From JAGKXB01 sp964498835 (GTDB taxonomy: Bacteria > Pseudomonadota > Gammaproteobacteria > Burkholderiales > Burkholderiaceae_D), in assembly GCA_964498835.1 (NCBI GenBank), contig CAZCIX010000077.1, forward strand, positions 1-6,145: a stretch of DNA of 6,145 nucleotides, given 5' to 3'. Within the stretch, counting starts at the first letter, position 1, and each line of letters starts with the position of its first letter. This document shows positions 5,431 through 6,145 of the stretch, one piece after another. A program made the translations under genes and the position numbers. A model generated the notes under the pieces. The model made no database searches. It had not been told where the DNA came from and saw only the letters and a program-made list of their open reading frames with translations.

Positions 5431-5688
5431 CTAATCCAAAAGTCTTTCTTGCCTTTGTTCCACATAACCAAGAAGAGATTCACCAGAACTGGCGATGCAT
5501 CTAATCCGATAAAAGTTTTTTGCAGCATCAAATCCAGTTAACAATTCCTGAACAACGTACTCGTCATCCTCTGCCAAAATGCGAAGCACTTTACTGTCTT
5601 GTGCCGGTTTTTCAAATAGGAACTGACCCACATAAGCAGATGGCGTTTCATAGGGTTTATCATCATTGTAAGCGTCCAACGGAACCAT
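5431..5688 (-). CDS. Small hypothetical protein (85 aa)
   Basis: A family could not be recognised. The 85-aa product is acidic to neutral, soluble and without membrane segments or a signal peptide. It reads like a real compact protein: Tyr- and Pro-containing N-terminus (1-30), then alternating beta-like segments VLRILAEDDEYVVQELL (34-50) and NFYRIRCIASSGESLLGYV (58-76), and a charged tail. A small beta-barrel or SH3-like fold is a guess. ATG 5688 directly follows an in-frame TAG (5691-5689), so the protein is not a truncated C-terminus in this frame. The upstream GGGG (5695-5692) is a weak Shine-Dalgarno, very close to the start. The gene converges on the DUF3800 gene with 122 bp between stops. 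An IS66 element begins 13 bp upstream of the start codon, so any native promoter has been displaced; expression may be lost or driven from the element. Confidence 0.6.
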   Translation of the reverse strand: MVPLDAYNDDKPYETPSAYVGQFLFEKPAQDSKVLRILAEDDEYVVQELLTGFDAAKNFYRIRCIASSGESLLGYVEQRQERLLD

Positions 5689-5714
5689 CTACCCCAATTT
5701 TGTAATGTTCGTCA

Positions 5715-5742
5715 CACTCCCATTTTTCAAAATGAAGGAGTG
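5715..5742 (+). promoter_or_regulatory. Hairpin enclosing the tnpA ribosome-binding site
   Basis: CACTCC (5715-5720) pairs with GGAGTG (5737-5742), and CATTT (5721-5725) pairs with AAATG (5730-5734). This leaves a two-base AA bulge and a short loop. The tnpA Shine-Dalgarno GAAGGAG (5734-5740) lies in the 3' arm. The 5' arm falls inside the terminal repeat, so only transcripts entering from outside or starting at the very end would fold this way. Confidence 0.6.
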
Positions 5743-5750
5743 AGATTGGG

Positions 5751-6110
5751 ATGGAAAGAGACGAAACGAAATACCGATATTGGCGGTGTCAAATCGACAA
5801 ATGGGAAGCGAGTGGATTAAGCCAAGTGGCCTATTGCAGGCAAGCACACCTAAAAGCATCCACGTTTTGCTACTGGTTGGCAGAAATACGCAAAGAAAAG
5901 GCAAGGGCGACGACGTCGATGTTATCTGGTCATCAATCGATCAAGTTGATTCCCACCCGCGTGGAACAAGCAAACCTGGGGGCGGTAACACACAGCGACT
6001 GGATAGTACGCAGTCCGTCTGGGTGGGAAATACGCCATTCTGGTGATGAAAGTGCATCGTGGTTGATCGCCTTATTGAAGGCATTCGCGTGTGGAGTTAC
6101 CCCGTTTTAA
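5751..6110 (+). CDS. tnpA: IS66-family TnpA (accessory transposition protein)
   Basis: A 119-aa protein of the IS66 Orf1/TnpA type, needed with TnpB for transposition by the TnpC (DDE) transposase. The N-terminal part has the family helix-turn-helix pattern: W11, W18, then EASGLSQVAYCRQAHLKAST (19-38) and FCYWLAEIRK (39-48). The C-terminal domain has IKLIPTRV (64-71) and the conserved GWEIR stretch (91-95) that typically precedes the end. Length is normal for the family. ATG 5751 follows GAAGGAG (5734-5740) at 10 nt, slightly long. TnpA and tnpB usually overlap or adjoin; here at most about 10 nt of spacer precedes the first possible tnpB codons, and the window then ends. No frameshift is apparent. 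Family assignment is confident. Confidence 0.85.
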   Translation: MERDETKYRYWRCQIDKWEASGLSQVAYCRQAHLKASTFCYWLAEIRKEKARATTSMLSGHQSIKLIPTRVEQANLGAVTHSDWIVRSPSGWEIRHSGDESASWLIALLKAFACGVTPF

Positions 6111-6145
6111 CGGACAGTTTTGTTGTTCTATAACGACACCATCAT

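Larger units (their letters stand above)
5702..6145 (+). mobile_element. IS66-family insertion sequence, left part only
   Basis: The left end begins with GTAATGTTCGTCACACTCCC. The GTAA terminus is characteristic of IS66-family inverted repeats. The end is followed by a tnpA gene at the usual distance, and the element runs off the right edge. Genes tnpB and tnpC and the right repeat are not visible. After the tnpA stop a short open frame with in-frame TTG codons at 6120 and 6123 could be the start of tnpB, but too little is shown to call it. IS66 elements duplicate 8 bp of target, so CCAATTTT (5694-5701) is the expected duplicated site and should recur past the right end. The exact left boundary is inferred from GTAA. 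Confidence 0.8.

Noticed and set aside
5295..5531. 78-codon minus-strand open frame
   Set aside because: It overlaps the end of the DUF3800 gene and the 85-aa gene in another frame, and its sequence is AT-driven with no domain-like pattern.
4330..6145. Second copy of the tRNA 3' end as an attachment site for an integrated element
   Set aside because: I looked for a repeat of the T-arm and acceptor end downstream and found none in the window; no integrase gene is visible either.
1..6145. CRISPR array or long repeat cluster
   Set aside because: No regularly spaced repeats of 23-40 bp were seen; the repeats present are short operator or tandem units.

Overview
The window looks like chromosomal DNA of a betaproteobacterium, most likely Burkholderiales or a relative, of moderate to low GC by eye. 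The best taxonomic clue is the membrane-anchored di-haem cytochrome c5 with the N-terminal sequence MSDSHNEEHQSPIKTPKQLI, a form I associate with Burkholderiales and, more loosely, Neisseria. No rRNA or other firm marker is present, so genus is not claimed.

Region 1 (1-3073) is a reactive-sulfur module. A Blh/ETHE1-type metallo-beta-lactamase-fold persulfide dioxygenase (minus strand) is divergent from a BigR/SqrR-type ArsR repressor. Downstream of the repressor, on the plus strand, are two half-size YeeE/YedE (DUF395) membrane proteins and a TauE/SafE permease, all tightly packed. The roughly 140-bp divergent region holds two AT-rich palindromes centred 30 bp apart that overlap the likely promoters of both transcripts. 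The expected logic is that persulfide oxidises the two conserved cysteines of the repressor (C39 and C105), releasing the palindromes and switching on persulfide oxidation and movement of sulfur compounds across the membrane.

Region 2 (3072-4278) holds the di-haem cytochrome c5 gene on the minus strand. It converges on the sulfur operon and has its own intrinsic terminator, which overlaps the stop codon of the TauE gene. The 252 bp upstream of it hold a -10 element, a 13-bp tandem repeat and an inverted repeat, but no gene.

Region 3 (4279-6145) begins with a complete tRNA-Arg(CCG) and looks like accessory DNA. After the tRNA comes a consensus-like promoter, a 20-bp dyad and a strong hairpin terminator packed into about 100 bp, then a GTG-started DUF3800 gene (predicted RNase H-like fold, function unknown). 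This could be a small RNA or an attenuated leader. A small unknown gene (85 aa, minus strand) converges on the DUF3800 gene. An IS66-family element starts only 13 bp upstream of that small gene's start codon and runs off the right edge; its left end and tnpA are visible. The ribosome-binding site of tnpA lies inside a hairpin. No complete new multi-gene system can be shown from this window. The strongest candidates for new biology are the DUF3800 leader and the DUF3800 gene itself.
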